Origin: Prochlorococcus sp. AG-388-F11
GTDB taxonomy: Bacteria > Cyanobacteriota > Cyanobacteriia > PCC-6307 > Cyanobiaceae
Direction of reading: 5' to 3'
DNA length: 37,191 nt
Assembly (NCBI GenBank): GCA_003279845.1
Contig: QCGP01000014.1
Location: forward strand, 1 to 37,191
Shown here in pieces: positions 35,924 through 37,191 of the stretch. The translations under genes were made by a program, and so were the position numbers. The first letter of the stretch is position 1. Each line of letters opens with the position of its first letter. The notes beneath the pieces are model-generated. The model was not told the origin of the DNA, did no database searches, and saw only the letters and a list, made by a program, of their open reading frames with translations.

Positions 35924-36750
35924 TAGTTTGAAAACAATTTGTTTTTTCTATGTTTAAGGCTTGGCATCTGCTCCCTAATTTTTTTTACTCTTTCTTTATC
36001 AGCAGGAGCTATTGCAGCACCCTGAGTCTTTCCGGCATCAGATAAAACTGTCCCCCAAGGGTCAATTACCATTGCATGGCCATGACTTTGCCTTCTCCCA
36101 TAATGAATTCCAGTTTGAGCTGGAGCGACTACATATGCTGTATTCTCAATTGCTCTTGCTTGTAATAGGATTTGCCAATGATCTTTTCCAGTGAATGCTG
36201 TAAAAGCTGCGGGAATCATAATTAACTCTGCTCCATTCGAAGACAAATATCTATAAAGTTCAGGAAATCTAACATCGTAACAAATCGATAATCCTATTTT
36301 GCATAAACCTGGGACATCTACAACAGGTGGATACTCTGCCCCAGATAAAATAGTGGACGATTCCTTGTATAAATTTCCATCTGGCAAATCAACATCAAAC
36401 AAGTGAATCTTGTCGTATTTTGCCAAAATCTGTCCATCTTTCCCAAATAAGGCAGACCTATTAAAAGTATGACTGTCATCACCCGCAGGGACAGGATACC
36501 CTCCTCCCAAAAGAAATACTTGATATCTTTGAGACATGGTTTTTAGAAAATTTGCACACTTTTCTGACAATTCAGAAGCTAATCTAAGTTTTTCATCATC
36601 TCCTCCTAAAAAAGCAAAATTCTCAGGCAATCCTATTAACTCAGCACCTCTTCTAGCCGCTAATTCAATCTGTTCTTCTGCTTCAGTAAAATTTGCTTCA
36701 ACATTTGAAGTACTTGTAATTTGCAATGCAGCTACCAAAAAATCAGTCAA
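35923..36750 (-). CDS. Nitrilase-family carbon-nitrogen hydrolase (Nit/omega-amidase-like)
   Basis: A 275-residue protein with the Glu-Lys-Cys triad of the nitrilase superfamily: E43 (LPENFAF), K114 (KYDKIHLFDVD) and C157 (ICYDVRFPEL). The closest subgroup by eye is the Nit1/Nit2 type, which repairs deaminated glutathione or acts as omega-amidase. The start is TTG 36750 with AGGAG at 36758..36762 at good spacing. It is in the operon with amiC (one-base overlap) and comB upstream (30-base gap). Confidence 0.9.
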   Translation of the reverse strand: MTDFLVAALQITSTSNVEANFTEAEEQIELAARRGAELIGLPENFAFLGGDDEKLRLASELSEKCANFLKTMSQRYQVFLLGGGYPVPAGDDSHTFNRSALFGKDGQILAKYDKIHLFDVDLPDGNLYKESSTILSGAEYPPVVDVPGLCKIGLSICYDVRFPELYRYLSSNGAELIMIPAAFTAFTGKDHWQILLQARAIENTAYVVAPAQTGIHYGRRQSHGHAMVIDPWGTVLSDAGKTQGAAIAPADKERVKKIREQMPSLKHRKNKLFSN

Positions 36751-36757
36751 GACTTTA

Positions 36758-36762
36758 CTCCT
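36758..36762 (-). promoter_or_regulatory. Ribosome-binding site deciding the TTG start of the nitrilase gene
   Basis: The minus strand reads AGGAG, seven bases before TTG 36750. No ATG or GTG in frame sits as well placed, so it supports the TTG start. Confidence 0.65.
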
Positions 36763-36780
36763 AATGAACCAATTCGTAAA

Positions 36781-37191
36781 TCATGAGGCACGAATCACAC
36801 CTCTTTCAACTTGAGCTGGAACAATATCTAAGCAATCAAGTTCAGAGCAACATTTAAAATCATCATCATAATCTCCAAGACTTGTCAATCTTTTGCCATG
36901 GGTTGCTGTTTTTAAACATTTAAAAATATCATTTTTCCAGACATCCCAAAGTGCCAAAGCAGCCTGTAATTCGTCATTCAGAATATTAATTTCGAAATCA
37001 CAGCTCTGTTTTAGATATGAGGCCAAAGCACCAGCAGCTAAAGAATCCTCAAGTGAATAAGAGCCTTCCCAACCACTACCAAGTATTAAAACATTTTCAC
37101 TTTTTAATGAAATGATTTTTTCGGCAACTGCTTTCCTATTTGGGAGACCCATAGCAAATAAATGCTTAGCATTTTGAACTTTTTGCAATGA
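36781..37191 (-). CDS. comB: 2-phosphosulfolactate phosphatase ComB family, C-terminal part (cut by window edge)
   Basis: The frame runs off the right edge, leaving 136-137 residues of the C-terminal half. The stretch LQKVQNAKHLFAMGLPNRKAVAEKI, then VLILGSGWEGSYSLEDSLAAGALA, is the ComB family pattern. In methanogens it removes phosphate from 2-phosphosulfolactate for coenzyme M; cyanobacteria lack that cofactor, so its role here is unclear. It precedes the nitrilase gene by 30 bases in the same run. The apparent TTG near the edge is not the true start. Confidence 0.85.
   Translation of the reverse strand, partial: SLQKVQNAKHLFAMGLPNRKAVAEKIISLKSENVLILGSGWEGSYSLEDSLAAGALASYLKQSCDFEINILNDELQAALALWDVWKNDIFKCLKTATHGKRLTSLGDYDDDFKCCSELDCLDIVPAQVERGVIRAS

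Overview
The window is one stretch of a compact, very AT-rich cyanobacterial chromosome, almost certainly a high-light-adapted Prochlorococcus. The strongest marker is a Pcb-type chlorophyll a/b antenna protein (24946..26004, minus strand). Lycopene cyclase, Tic20-like, DUF1350, DUF2811, DUF3721 and solanesyl diphosphate synthase genes, very short intergenic gaps and frequent TTG starts fit this. I saw no rRNA, tRNA, CRISPR, insertion sequence or prophage. The strain cannot be named from the sequence alone.

Layout. 1-3.1 kb: the tail of a membrane protein, a small exported protein, a Tic20-family protein, glyoxalase I, then an unusual accessory-looking pair (a ribbon-helix-helix protein overlapping a small protein that may be GIY-YIG/T5orf172-like) preceded by repeated inverted motifs, and an exported pentapeptide-repeat protein. 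3.2-9.5 kb: a GMC oxidoreductase, a DUF2811 protein, a gap with a 36-codon Gly/Cys-rich ORF, a long-form CbiX chelatase with metal-binding tail, an FAD-linked oxidase and a SulP anion transporter. 9.5-12.5 kb: metA and metY (direct-sulfhydrylation methionine route) and an unknown gene. 12.6-16.4 kb: a GpsA-like dehydrogenase divergent from a glucosylglycerol-phosphate phosphatase (StpA/GgpP family) gene, which is followed by an ArsS-type radical SAM gene. 16.4-19.7 kb: a Fur-family regulator, an isochorismatase-family hydrolase, an MscS channel and a POR-like SDR. 19.9-23.4 kb: lycopene cyclase and an SDR, a GIY-YIG-like domain fused to membrane segments, and a glutathione S-transferase broken by one extra T in a T7 run. 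23.4-26.5 kb: a GltS-like symporter, a clear intrinsic terminator, and pcb with a plausible promoter. 26.5-30.9 kb: small unknown proteins, hisS, a protein with hydrophobic Gly repeats plus DUF3721, a DnaQ-like exonuclease and DUF1350. 31-37.2 kb: a minus-strand run of comB (cut by the window), nitrilase-family amidase, amiC, murI, polyprenyl synthase and acs, several with overlapping starts and stops.

How the genes fit together. Most of the window is housekeeping: cell wall (amiC, murI), prenylquinone side chain (sds), acetate activation (acs), translation (hisS), light harvesting and carotenoids (pcb, lycopene cyclase). Sulfur and methionine metabolism recurs: MetA carries the residue associated with acetyl-CoA use, matching the O-acetylhomoserine-using MetY beside it, and a SulP transporter and a sirohydrochlorin chelatase lie close by. 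The most interesting group is GpsA-like / StpA-like / ArsS-like, which together suggest glycerol-phosphate-linked glycoside chemistry, possibly arsenosugar-glycerol or another glycerol glycoside. That is inference, not something shown by the sequence.
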